Shown one piece after another: positions 55,464-64,000 of a stretch of DNA of 64,000 nt. Made by a program: the position numbers and the translations under genes. The DNA is taken from positions 1,116,001 to 1,180,000 of the forward strand of contig CAWGMT010000013.1 in NCBI GenBank assembly GCA_963823675.1. Reading direction: 5' to 3'. The stretch's first letter is position 1. Every line of letters starts with the position of its first letter. The notes beneath the pieces were generated by a model, which saw only the letters and a program-made list of their open reading frames with translations, was not told the DNA's origin and ran no database searches. This DNA is from CAWGMT01 sp963823675. Lineage in GTDB: Bacteria > Planctomycetota > Planctomycetia > Isosphaerales > Isosphaeraceae.

Positions 55464-56333
55464 TCACTTCTTCAGGGCTTCGCCGACGAACTCGAACAAC
55501 GCCTTTGTGCCGGGATCGTCGGGCAAGCCGAGATCGGCATTGATCTTGTTGTGTGTCGACTCGCGGGCACCATAGACTCTCACGGTGACACCCGCGCTTT
55601 TGAGCACGCTCGCCAGGCGCTGCGCCTGCGCGCTGGTATCGGGATGGTCGGCGACATGCATGATCAAAAACGGAGGAATTCCTTTATCCTTGGCCACATG
55701 CGTCACGGCGGAAAAGTCGCGATGCTTCTCCGGGTCGTTGCCGAACTTCTCACGGTGGCCAAGCTTCGGTTGCGGCTGACCATGAACCCGCCGACGCGTC
55801 TCTGCCGTTTCGATAATGGCCGGCACGTCGTAGGTGTCACCATCGACGGGCACGCAGCCTTTGATGATCGCCAGCGACAGCCCTTCCGCCTTCAGATAGC
55901 GATCATCGGTGCAAATGAGCGCCGCAAGTTGCGCGCCGGCGGAATGGCCCATGATGAAAAACCGCTGTGGATCGCCTCCGTAGTCGGCGATATGGTCGTG
56001 CACCCAGTGGATCGACTTGGCAATGTCGCGCACGATCGTTCCCATGTCGACTTGCGGCAGAAGCCGGTAGTTGGTTGAGACAAAGACGAATCCTTTGTCC
56101 GTGAACGCCTGCGGCTTCTTCTGTACGCTCGTCTTGTCGCCAGTCTGCCAGCCGCCGCCGTGAATCCAGAACACAACGGGCAGGTCTTTGGCATGAAGCG
56201 GTGAATAAACATCGAGCACCTGCCGCTCGTCCGCCGACGTCGCATAAGGGATGTCGCGCTTGACCTCCTGAGCCGGGACTTCGGTCGAGAGAGCGAAGGC
56301 GATGAGCAAAAGCAAAAGCAAAATGCGTTTCAT
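55464..56333 (-). CDS. Secreted alpha/beta-hydrolase (esterase/lipase)
   Basis: The 289-residue protein has a signal peptide (MKRILLLLLLIAFALSTEVPA). Esterase motifs follow: the oxyanion HGGGW at 59-63, the nucleophile elbow GHSAGAQ with its Ser, and a C-terminal His in RESTHNKIN. It belongs to the hormone-sensitive-lipase/carboxylesterase-like group, acting outside the cytoplasm on small esters or acylated sugars. The substrate is unknown. It is a single gene with its own orientation. Confidence 0.88.
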   Translation of the reverse strand: MKRILLLLLLIAFALSTEVPAQEVKRDIPYATSADERQVLDVYSPLHAKDLPVVFWIHGGGWQTGDKTSVQKKPQAFTDKGFVFVSTNYRLLPQVDMGTIVRDIAKSIHWVHDHIADYGGDPQRFFIMGHSAGAQLAALICTDDRYLKAEGLSLAIIKGCVPVDGDTYDVPAIIETAETRRRVHGQPQPKLGHREKFGNDPEKHRDFSAVTHVAKDKGIPPFLIMHVADHPDTSAQAQRLASVLKSAGVTVRVYGARESTHNKINADLGLPDDPGTKALFEFVGEALKK

Positions 56334-56388
56334 GGTCTGTGTCCTTTCTCAAGGAATGAACCTCTCAGCCTGAGCATTCGGCGGCATC

Positions 56389-56854
56389 TCAAGATGTCGG
56401 GGGCCCTGCCGGTCCTTGTGCTGCGTCTGCCGGCCAGCCTTGCCCTCGATCATACAAGGTTGGATCTTCCTGGTAACTCGCCCACAGGTCAGAAAGCGTC
56501 GCTTGCAGCGGAAGCAGCTCGTTTGCCACTTTCCGGCGCACGTCGGCGTTGATCAATCGCCGCGACTCCAGAAAACGCAGCCATGTGGGCATGGCTTGGA
56601 AGGTAGTCGAAGATCTCGTAATCGACCGCCCGATTCATGAAGCCGGATACACCCCAGGGCACGATTTTCTTGGACGATTTCACGCCTGGCCAGGCGATGC
56701 GGAATGCCTCTACGCGAACGGACAACTGCCCATGATACGCGACGGCCTCCACTGTGCGGTTGAAGATATCAATGTCGCCCCCGGCCCGGGCGGCCAGCTC
56801 CCGGGTCAGCGAGGCGACTGCCTCCAGCCGGTTTTCCACGAGAGCATTCACCAC
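56389..56854 (-). pseudogene. 3' part of a broken SEC-C protein gene
   Basis: A frame beginning at 56854 (NALVENRLEAVASLTRELAA, then SVRVEAFRIAWPGVKSSKKI and NRAVDYEIFDYLPS) continues, after a frame change near 56590, with WLRFLESRRLINADVRRKVA and LSDLWASYQEDPTLY. I recognise both as the body of planctomycete SEC-C proteins. The middle of the gene between this part and the N-terminal SEC-C motif is missing. Confidence 0.55.
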
Positions 56855-57141
56855 GCACCTTGAGACTCGAACTCCTTCCAGCGGCGGTCGGACCGCTCGG
56901 TGATGGGGTCTGGCGGAAGAGGAGGTTTTGGGGCTTTAGGAGGTTGTGGCGGACGACTTGGCCTGTCAGGCTGTCTGTGTATGGTGAACAACGACTCCGG
57001 CGCCGGCGACTCAGCTACCGAAGCCGCCGGCGTAAACGCCATTGGCCGCGTTGGCGGAGCCGCTTGGTCCTTGGCCAGGCAACACTTTTTGTACTTCTTG
57101 CCACTGCCGCATGGGCAGGGATCATTGCGACCGGTTTTCAT
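56848..57141 (-). CDS. SEC-C zinc-binding motif protein, N-terminal part
   Basis: The protein opens MKTGRNDPCPCGSGKKYKKC, a canonical SEC-C metal-binding motif, after an AAGGA site. A Pro-rich linker follows, and it stops after EFESQGAW. Full-length relatives continue for several hundred residues; here the continuation is in the pseudogene just downstream (overlapping by seven bases), so this is the 5' part of a gene with an internal deletion. Confidence 0.6.
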   Translation of the reverse strand: MKTGRNDPCPCGSGKKYKKCCLAKDQAAPPTRPMAFTPAASVAESPAPESLFTIHRQPDRPSRPPQPPKAPKPPLPPDPITERSDRRWKEFESQGAW

Positions 57142-57285
57142 AGGTTCCTTCCAGGATGAGAATGCAACTCGGCCGACAGTATACTGGCCTCGGACCACAA
57201 ATCCGATGTTGTACTGAGAAATGCCGGAGCGACAACGCGAAAACCAAAAGGTGAGGCGGCACGGTTCCGAAGCGGGTAACCGCTT

Positions 57286-57383
57286 CGGGTGGCTGGGGTC
57301 GGAGCCCGGAGGGCGACGCCCCCAGGTCGGAGGCTTCCGCTCTGGGGGCTCGCCGGCGGTTGCCGGCTCGACCCCAGCCACCC
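57286..57383. repeat. 98-bp palindromic element with 15-bp perfect arms
   Basis: GGGTGGCTGGGGTCG (57286-57300) and CGACCCCAGCCACCC (57369-57383) flank a GC-rich core that can pair further (GCCCGGAGGGCG, then CGCCGGCGGTTGCC). Its right arm plus flank is repeated exactly (20 bp) at 33610-33629. Probably a dispersed REP-like or small mobile palindrome of this lineage. Confidence 0.8.
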
Positions 57384-57418
57384 AGCTTTTGTCACCCACC
57401 ACGTAATAACTTTGAACC

Positions 57419-58054
57419 ATGCCGATGAGGCCTCGGAAGCCATTCCATTACCTGAAGCTCTTCAAGCCCTACGACGTCCTCTGCCAATTCAGCGACGCGG
57501 CGGGCCGAGCCACGCTCAAGGCGTTCGTGCCGGTCCCAGGAGTCTATCCCGTCGGCCGGCTCGACCGCGACAGCGAGGGCCTCTTGCTCCTGACCGACGA
57601 CGGACCGCTTGCCCATCGGCTGACCGACCCGCGATTTGATCATCCCAAGACGTATCTCGTTCAGGTCGAGGGCGTACCCGATCTCGAGGCCCTTGAAGCG
57701 CTCCGGCGCGGCATTGAGCTTCGGGACGGCCGATCCCGGCCGGCCGAAGTCGACCTGCTGGACGAGCCGCCCGCGCTCCCTGACCGATCGGTCCCGATCC
57801 GCTTTCGGAAGAACGTGCCAACGGCCTGGCTGCGCCTGACCATTCGCGAAGGGCGTAACCGACAGGTTCGCCGCATGACCGCCGCTGTCGGTCATCCCAC
57901 CCTCCGGCTGGTGCGGATCGCCCTTGGTCCGGTCTCGCTCGGCGATTTGATGCCGGGCCATTGGCGCGAGTTGGCGATCGATGAACTCAGGGGCTTGGGA
58001 GCGATCCGGGACGCGCCGCGGCAATTGCGCCGTCGAGCCAAACCAGAAGGCTAG
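57419..58054 (+). CDS. 23S rRNA pseudouridine synthase, RluE-like
   Basis: The 211-residue protein has the RsuA/RluB/E/F catalytic motif PVGRLDRDSEGLLLLTDDG with the nucleophile Asp, and the C-terminal IREGRNRQVRRMTAAVGHPT stretch. There is no N-terminal S4 domain, as in RluE, which modifies a uridine of 23S rRNA. The opening MPMRPRKPFHYLKLFKPYDV matches the family. Its relation to neighbouring genes is unclear. Confidence 0.9.
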   Translation: MPMRPRKPFHYLKLFKPYDVLCQFSDAAGRATLKAFVPVPGVYPVGRLDRDSEGLLLLTDDGPLAHRLTDPRFDHPKTYLVQVEGVPDLEALEALRRGIELRDGRSRPAEVDLLDEPPALPDRSVPIRFRKNVPTAWLRLTIREGRNRQVRRMTAAVGHPTLRLVRIALGPVSLGDLMPGHWRELAIDELRGLGAIRDAPRQLRRRAKPEG

Positions 58055-58223
58055 TAGACCACTGATTGATCTCACAGCGCAGGATAAACTTGGGTACAGT
58101 GGATATCGTGAGCTTGGTGCGTTCCAGATGAGCCACTTCTGAGGCGATGACACGACCCGCTCATGTATCCCGAAGGGTCGTGCGACGGCGATGCTCTGAT
58201 TATCGGTTCGCAGCCCGAGAGGT

Positions 58224-58925
58224 TTGACGATGGCCAGCGCAACTCACGTCGGCAAGGCAATCACGCTCGAGGAGTTCCTCCGCATGCCCGAGATCGACGA
58301 ACACCCTTACCAAGAGTACATCGATGGGAGAATGGAGGCGAAAGGGATGCCGCAGATGAAGCACAGCGCTCTTCGGAAGCGGCTGATCGAGCACGTCGAC
58401 GGCTTCGCCCAGCGAGAAAACTCCGGGGAGTCGTTTCCCGAGCTGCGCTGCACTTTCGCTGGGCATTCGATCATTCCTGACGTCGTGTTCCTGCGCGAGG
58501 AACACATCGAATACGATGAAGACGGCGAACTGATCAACCAAATCGTCCGACCGCCCGACATCCATATCGAGATCGTTTCGCCTGACCAGTCGGTCCGAAA
58601 GTGCCGTGAGAAACTGATCTTCTCCACCACGAACGGCTGCCTTCTGGGATGGCTCATCGATCCGGAACTTCGGACTGTGCAGGTCTTCCGCGCTGGCCAG
58701 CCGCCTACCCAGGTAACCGCCGACGGAGTTCTTGAAGGCGAACCGGTCTTACTCGGCTACCGGCTGCCGGTCTCCGAGCTCTTTGGCTGGCTGAAGCGAA
58801 AGAACCCCATTCCGCCGGCCGCAGCATCTACATCCGAGCCCTCGCTGCCGGAGAGTCGAGCTCATGAACCCGGCCAACGCGCAGCATCTCGATCCGAGCC
58901 ACCGCTGCCGGAGAGTTCAACCTGA
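58224..58925 (+). CDS. Uma2-family endonuclease (DUF820)
   Basis: The 233-residue product has the PD-(D/E)XK-type core of the DUF820/Uma2 family: AITLEEFLRMPEIDEHPYQE, then SIIPDVVFLREEHIEYDEDG, DIHIEIVSPDQSVRKCREKL and GWLIDPELRTVQVF. It is widely copied in planctomycetes and cyanobacteria; function is unknown. Its last 20 residues come from a tandem duplication of the gene's own 3' end, including a copy of the helicase start region. Its stop overlaps the next start. The ATG at 58230 is an alternative start. Confidence 0.85.
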   Translation: MTMASATHVGKAITLEEFLRMPEIDEHPYQEYIDGRMEAKGMPQMKHSALRKRLIEHVDGFAQRENSGESFPELRCTFAGHSIIPDVVFLREEHIEYDEDGELINQIVRPPDIHIEIVSPDQSVRKCREKLIFSTTNGCLLGWLIDPELRTVQVFRAGQPPTQVTADGVLEGEPVLLGYRLPVSELFGWLKRKNPIPPAAASTSEPSLPESRAHEPGQRAASRSEPPLPESST

Positions 58926-58936
58926 TGAACCCGGCC
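58821..58936. repeat. About 60-bp tandem duplication at the Uma2-helicase junction
   Basis: Units 58821-58875 and 58881-58936 both run from GCAGCATCT through GCTGCCGGAGAGT to ATGAACCCGGCC. The second copy of ATGAACCCGGCC is the helicase start; the first lies within the Uma2 reading frame. Confidence 0.8.
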
Positions 58937-60347
58937 GATGAATCGACCAATGGCAAGAGCCAGCCGTTGCGGCTGACATTCGACGGGGGGACCCTGGTCG
59001 TCGAGGGCCTTGCCGCGGATCAAGAACCTCCGCTGCCGGGCGTGCGGTTCGACCAGCGCACCCGCCAGTTCCGCGCTGAAGCGATCTGGTACCGCCCGAT
59101 CGTGGAGTATGTGCGCAGATCGAAGCAGGACTACACCGATCTCGCGCGGGCGTATCAACCATCGGCGTGGCGGCTCCAGGTCACCAAGGACCCGTTTCCC
59201 CACCAGGTCGAGGGATTGAACGCATGGTGGGAGGCCGGAGGCCGTGGCGTGGTCGTTCTGCCGACCGGAACCGGCAAGACGCACCTGGCCAACCTCGCGA
59301 TCGAACGCGCCGCGCGGCCGACGCTGGTGATCACCCCCACCATCGACCTCATGAACCAGTGGTACGATGAGCTCAGCCTGAGCTTCGGCGTGGATGTCGG
59401 GCTGCTCGGAGGCGGGTACTACGACATCAAGCCTCTGACGGTGACGACTTACGACTCGGCCTATCTGAACATGGACCGGCTGGGCAACCGCTTCGGATTC
59501 ATCGTCTTCGATGAATGCCATCATCTGCCCGGGCCGACCTACGGCCTGGCAGCCACGTGTTCGATCGCCCCGTTTCGCCTGGGTCTGACGGCAACTCCGG
59601 AACGCGTCGATAACGCCCACCTCCACCTCGACCAACTGATCGGTCCGATCGTCTACCGCCGTGAGATCACCCAGCTCCGCGGCCAGTATCTGGCGGATTA
59701 TCGCGTGACGACGTTGTATGTCCACTTGAATGAGGCGGAACGGATGCGCTACGAACAGGCGCGTGAATTGTACCGGAGGTTCGTGCACGACGCCGGGATC
59801 GACATGCGGCAGCCTAACGGCTGGGGCCAGTTCATCTACCTGGCACATCGCTCCCCTGAAGGCCGCGAAGCGTTTCGGGCCTATCGCGAACAGCGCTCGC
59901 TGGCACTGGCCGCTCCGGCCAAACTCAATCTGCTGGGCCGCCTGCTCGAGCGGCACAACGGGGACCGCATCTTGATCTTCACCCACGACAACGCGACGGT
60001 CTACAAGATCTCGCGCCAGTTCCTCGTACCGGTGATCACACACCAGACCAAGACCAAGGAGCGGCGCGAGATCCTGGTTCGCTTCAACGCCGGCAGCTAT
60101 CCGATCGTCGCCACGTCGCGCGTGCTCAATGAAGGGGTCAATGTGCCCGAGGCCAATGTCGCGATCGTGCTCTCCGGCTCGGGCTCGGTACGCGAGCATG
60201 TGCAGCGATTAGGAAGGGTGCTGCGCAAGTCGGGCGATAAGGAAGCGGTGCTTTACGAGGTGATCACGCGTGGGACGAGCGAGGAATTTACCTCCAGCCG
60301 AAGGCGGCAGCATGACGCGTATGATGGCGATGCGCGAGCCGAGGGGA
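58925..60347 (+). CDS. XPB-type DNA helicase (superfamily 2)
   Basis: The protein has helicase motif I LPTGTGKTHLA, motif II VFDECHH, motif III LTATPER, and motifs V-VI in SRVLNEGVNVPEA and REHVQRLGRVLRKSGDKE, with the small N-terminal domain typical of XPB. Archaeal-type XPB works with the Bax1 nuclease, which is encoded just downstream. The frame stays open to 61042, but that extension is a separate membrane protein with its own ribosome-binding site. One base fewer in the GGGG at 60333-60336 would give a stop at about 60347, which is the end I give. Confidence 0.8.
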
Positions 60348-60418
60348 AATTGAGAAATATCAAAGCCGGGTGTAGAATGCGTCGGGCCAACAAATCGTCC
60401 GGAGGAAAGATTCAATAC

Positions 60419-61042
60419 ATGTTTGACCGTAAGCACTACGCTGAAGATGAGCCGAATCCCTATGCCCCGCCGTGCGCCCAGGAATGTGAGGAACCAAGGT
60501 CAGAGGGTGCGGCCTTTGTCAGGACTTACCGAAGCCGTCGGCTTACGCTCAGATTCGTCGCGATGACGCATTGCCTGTTCGCCGCGCTTTCGCTGTTGGT
60601 GGGGTTTGTGACGATCCACGAGGGTATTTCCTATTGGAACAGATCAACCTACCTCGAGAGATATCCCGAACCGGAACGTGCGTCGGCGTATGCCGGGAGC
60701 CAGGCCATCATCTTTTTCGCAACCGGTCTGGGTTTCCTGCTCGCTGTCGGGGTCAACCTTGCAGTCGGGATCGGACTCTGGAGGCTCTTGAGCTGGCCGG
60801 GGCGTTTGGCCACGTGGCAGGGACTCGTCGTGCTCGCAATCGGCTTCGCGGTCGCCATGTATATCGTTCGCGATCAGGATCCGTCTGGCTGCGGGTTCGT
60901 GGTACCTGGCGTTGTTCTGATGCTGGGGGCATGGTTCGTTCGGTCACCGCGGAGGGCAGTTGTATGCTTGGATGCGTACCGGCAAGCCTTACGGGAAATT
61001 GCCACAATGGCGGTTTGGTCCGAATTCTCACGACCAAGGTAA
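60419..61042 (+). CDS. Membrane protein of unknown function, in frame with the helicase
   Basis: A strong GGAGGAAAG site (60401-60409) precedes the ATG at 60419. The 207-residue product opens MFDRKHYAEDEPNPYAPPCA (NPYAPP-type openings are common in planctomycete membrane proteins) and has about four transmembrane helices (FVAMTHCLFAALSLLVGFVT; IIFFATGLGFLLAVGVNLAV; LVVLAIGFAVAMYIV). It is in frame with the helicase, so a fusion is possible on paper, but the internal start signal argues for a separate gene. It splits the XPB-Bax1 pair. Confidence 0.65.
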   Translation: MFDRKHYAEDEPNPYAPPCAQECEEPRSEGAAFVRTYRSRRLTLRFVAMTHCLFAALSLLVGFVTIHEGISYWNRSTYLERYPEPERASAYAGSQAIIFFATGLGFLLAVGVNLAVGIGLWRLLSWPGRLATWQGLVVLAIGFAVAMYIVRDQDPSGCGFVVPGVVLMLGAWFVRSPRRAVVCLDAYRQALREIATMAVWSEFSRPR

Positions 61043-61054
61043 TCCAGCACAGGC

Positions 61055-62319
61055 ATGCTTACCGGCGACCTTGTTCGAGTTAAGACTTCAAAGCAGCGGG
61101 TCATTCCGCTCTACATCGACCGCAATGCTGCGCACTGGCTCGAGACGGCCGAGAGTCTCTTGCTCCTCTTTCGCGAAGGGGTGGGAATGACCCGCGCCGA
61201 GATCGCCGGCGAGATCGACGAGCTTTTTGGCGGCGGGGGCAAAGCGACCCAGGTCTACCGAGGCCTGGCCAAGGTCGTCGAGGATCGCAGCGAGTTCGAG
61301 GTCGTGGCCGACGTGCCGCCGGACGAAATCCGCGAGAAGGTCTTCACGGCGGCCGCGGAATATCGCCGCAAGCTCCGCGACGGCGGGGCCGGCCCGGGGC
61401 AGCGGGCCATTTTCCAGCGCGAGCAAGTGCTGGGCGCCGTGGCACAGGAACTGGGCCTCGAGCCCGAGGCCATGGCCAATGCGCTCTTCGCCGACCTTCG
61501 GGACGAAAACCGGCTGCTGCGGTTCGAGGACATGACCGCCCAGCGCCTGATCGATCGTTACAACGTGGCGCTCGCGCAGGCAGTGTTGCTGCGATCGGTG
61601 CTGGTCAAGGCCGAGGTGCGCAACGAACGGCCCGCACGATATCGCCAGCTCTTCCGCCGGCTCAAGTTCCACCGCCTGCTCTACCGGGTTGAGGGAAGCA
61701 TGCGCGACGGCTACGTCTTCCACATCGACGGTCCCTTGAGCCTCTTCAGCGCGACCACGCGGTACGGACTGCAAGTCGCACTGTTCCTGCCGGCACTATT
61801 GCACTGCACGGATTTCCGGCTCGAGGCCGAGCTGCGCTGGGGCCCCGGCGCGAGCCGCGCAGCTTTTATCTCGACTCGCGCGACGGCCTGATCACGCACC
61901 AATCCGACGCTGGTACGTACGTTCCCGCCGAGATCGCCGCGTTCGTCGAACGGTTCCGCCAGGTCGCGCCGGCCTGGCAAATCAGCGAGTGCACCGACTT
62001 GATCGAGCTAGGACGCGACGGCGTTTGGGTGCCCGACTATCGCGCCACTCATCAAGCCACCAATACCGACGTCTTCATTGAAATCGTCGGCTTCTGGAAA
62101 CGCGCCAGCCTGGAACGACTCATCCGGCTCTTGCCGCGGTATGGCCCCCCTCGTTTCGTGCTGGCGATCTCCGAGCGATTCAAGGTCGACGAGGAGACGC
62201 TCCAGGACCTACCCGGCCCGATCCTCCGGTTCAAGGAGATCCCGAGCGCGACCGACCTGGCGGCGCTGCTGGAGACATTTGTGAAGCCGAGCGAACCCGA
62301 GCAGCCGCTCATTGATTGA
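61055..62319 (+). CDS. Bax1-like nuclease, DUF790 (one frame change)
   Basis: The first part (to about 61855) is the helical N-terminal region of DUF790/Bax1 proteins (GMTRAEIAGEIDELFGGGGK; LLRSVLVKAEVRNERPARYR). One missing base shifts the frame near 61855. The next frame continues as SFYLDSRDGLITHQS to the PD-(D/E)XK nuclease core (WVPDYRATHQ, then DVFIEIVGFWKRASLERLIR). Bax1 binds XPB and incises DNA in archaeal-type excision repair. It lies 12 bp after the inserted membrane-protein gene. Confidence 0.75.
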
Positions 62320-62413
62320 CCAGCTTTAGCGAGCGAGCGGCGTCGGGTCAGTACGAGTTTTGCGAGCGCGCGGTTTGAGTTCGGCACGCGAACCCTCAAT
62401 TGCTGGCGGGCGA

Positions 62414-64000
62414 TTACCGGTTCCGCTGGCTTTCGCGGCCCTCCTGGGACCACTGGGTGCCGACCTTGCGCAGGGGAAGCAGCCCATTGGCGAGCGCCGC
62501 CAGGGCCGAGACGTTATTGGTGATCACCGACGCCATGATGCCGAAACCCATCGTGAAGACGCCGATGACGTTCGTGACATTGGGGGCCACGATCATCGAC
62601 CAGCTCCGGCTGACGTTGCGATCGAGGTCGCGTGCGATGTCTCTCAGCTCGCACAGCTTGGAAAGACCTGTCTCCAGAAAGACGACCTGCGCCGTGTCGG
62701 TCGCGATCGACGAGGCCCCGCGCAACGAGATCGACACGTCGGCCTGCTTGAGCGCGATCGAGTCGTTGATTCCGTCCCCGACGAAGCACACCTTGCGCCC
62801 CTCCTTCTGGAGCCGCTCGACGTAGCCGGCTTTGTCCGCCGGCAGGACCTGGGCAAAATAGCGGTCCATGCTCAGTGACTCGGCCAGCTTCCGGGTCGGC
62901 GCTTCGTGGTCGCCCGAAACCACGGCGATGTGCTGGATTCCGCGCTGCGCAGTCCCCGAATAATTGCAACCGCTTCGGGCCGGACCGCTGGCGCAGCTCG
63001 ATTGCGCCACCCAGCCGGTCGTTCACAGCCACCAGGACCATCGTATGACCTTCCCGGTGCGCAAGGTCGAGGTCCTCGTGGATGCCGGCCGGTAAGGCGA
63101 CGCCCTCCATTTCCAGGAATCGCTTGCTGCCGACGCGGACCGTCCTATCGTTGATCTGGACGGTGATTCCGTAACCGATCTTGTACTGGGTGTCGTCGGT
63201 CGAGGGGAGTGTCAACTTGAGTTGCTCGGCCCTCTGGAGGATGGCCAGGGCGATCGGATGGTGGAACTTCCGCTCGGCGGCCGCCGCGAAGCCGAGGACC
63301 TGGTCGGGATTGAAGCCCTGCCCAGCGATGATTCGCCCCACCTCGGGTCGATCGTGGGTGAGTGTTCCGGTCTTGTCGAAGAGGACCGTGTTGATCTGGT
63401 TCATCAGTTCCAGCGCGCGGCCGTCCTTGACCAGGATGCCGCGGTGAGCGCAGAGGGCAAGCGAGCTGAGCATCGCCAGGGGCGCGGCCATGCGGATGCC
63501 GGTCCCGAGGTCGCTGTTGAGAACGGCCACAGCGCCGATCGGCCCCATTGTGGCCATACCCACCGCGCCAGCCGCCAAGGTTGGCAGCACTGCCTGGTCG
63601 GCAAGCCGCTCTCCCTTGTGCTGGCTCGAGAGCTTGTGGCCGGCGGTCTGAGCGAGAATCTGGCTGATCTGGGCCGATGCCGTCTCGCTGCCCGACCGCT
63701 CGACCATCACATGGACCTTTCCCCCGACGAGAATCGTGGCGGCAAACACCCGGTCGCCGGCCGCCTTCTCGGCCGGCGCCGCCTCGCCGGTCAAGGTCTG
63801 CTGGTCGATCATGGCCAGGCCTTCGACCACCTGCCCATCGACCGGCACAACTTCGCCGGTATGCACGACGACGATATCGCCCTTCTCCAGTCTCTCGGCC
63901 GGCACCTGGACCTCCACGCCATCCTTGCACAGCCAGGCGAATCGCGGCTGCTTGCCGAACGCGTTCAACAACATCCTCTGGGAGTTGTCCCGCGTCATCC
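62414..64000 (-). CDS. P1B-type metal-transporting ATPase, C-terminal part (two frame changes)
   Basis: The gene enters from beyond the right edge. Visible are the actuator domain with TLTGEAAP, the phosphorylation motif DKTGTLTHDRPEVG, the HP motif FHHPIALAIL, and the hinge VGDGINDSIALKQADV. Two single-base losses (near 62990 and 62943) separate the frame of the front part, a short middle piece (AVRPEAVAIIRGLRS) and the C-terminal part (GIQHIAVVSGDHEAPTRKLA onward). The transmembrane segment before the phosphorylation site reads TGIRMAAPLAMLSSLALCAH and lacks the usual CPx metal-binding motif, so the transported ion is uncertain. Confidence 0.8.

Noticed and set aside
60348..61042. A helicase-membrane protein fusion of 705 residues
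   Set aside because: A strong internal ribosome-binding site and start at 60419, a family-typical membrane-protein N-terminus and a one-base fix that creates a stop all favour two genes.

Overview
The window is chromosomal DNA from a high-GC planctomycete, most likely near the Isosphaeraceae/Gemmataceae. That placement is inference. It rests on two DUF1559 pseudopilin-like genes, large Ser/Thr kinase fusions, a sigma-70 factor carrying its own N-terminal helix-turn-helix, an EF-Tu with an unusual switch I, a PA0069-type radical SAM protein, a Uma2 nuclease and many palindromic and heptamer repeats.

Region 1 (1-7.4 kb, minus strand) is the classic translation/transcription block: tRNA-Thr(TGT), tRNA-Tyr, tRNA-Gly, tRNA-Thr(GGT), tuf, rpmG, tRNA-Trp, secE, nusG, rplK, rplA, rplJ, rplL and the 5' end of rpoB. 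It is intact and ordered as in most bacteria.

Region 2 (7.4-12.2 kb) is accessory. A gene-poor stretch is followed by two toxin-antitoxin pairs (HicB-HicA, HigB-HigA), a stranded TPR fragment, and two decayed elements that share the same inverted termini. One is a REP-associated transposase that has lost its HUH core. The other carries what looks like the 3' end of a group II intron.

Region 3 (12.2-23.1 kb) is the most interesting uncharacterised locus. Two divergent gene cassettes diverge from about 18.2-18.5 kb. Between them they encode two exported Cys-rich small proteins that share a C-terminal Cys-Thr-[Val/Ile]-Pro-Pro motif, two membrane-anchored C39-like cysteine peptidases, two DUF1559 pseudopilins, two large membrane-anchored proteins resembling LolA-type carriers, DUF1573 lipoproteins and a predicted alpha/alpha-toroid protein. 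C12 homopolymers lie near the 5' end of each arm.

Region 4 (23-38 kb) holds a fragmented sigma-factor gene with a second copy of its 3' end, a decayed Rpn-type nuclease, two large secreted proteins, an FHA-kinase, SCO1, a radical SAM protein, a DUF2007 protein, VapBC and a DUF71 ATPase.

Region 5 (37.7-45.6 kb) is a diversity-generating retroelement: template repeat, reverse transcriptase, Avd, and a 2146-residue target (kinase, STAND-like NTPase, repeats, FGE/C-type-lectin fold) with the variable repeat at its C-terminus. The reverse transcriptase stops before its YxDD active site and runs directly into the template repeat.

Region 6 (46-64 kb) holds a two-ATPase, two-permease ABC export locus, a probable defence/conflict island (nucleotidyltransferase pair, TIR-STAND-TPR protein, DUF3775 protein, HEPN RNase), an esterase, a broken SEC-C gene, a pseudouridine synthase, a Uma2 nuclease, an XPB helicase with its Bax1-like nuclease partner, and the 3' part of a P1B-type ATPase.

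Many genes outside the ribosomal block are interrupted by single-base shifts in G/C runs (sigma factor, DUF1573, ABC permease, TIR-STAND, Bax1, P-type ATPase and others). Sequencing or assembly error is a real possibility and is noted where it matters.
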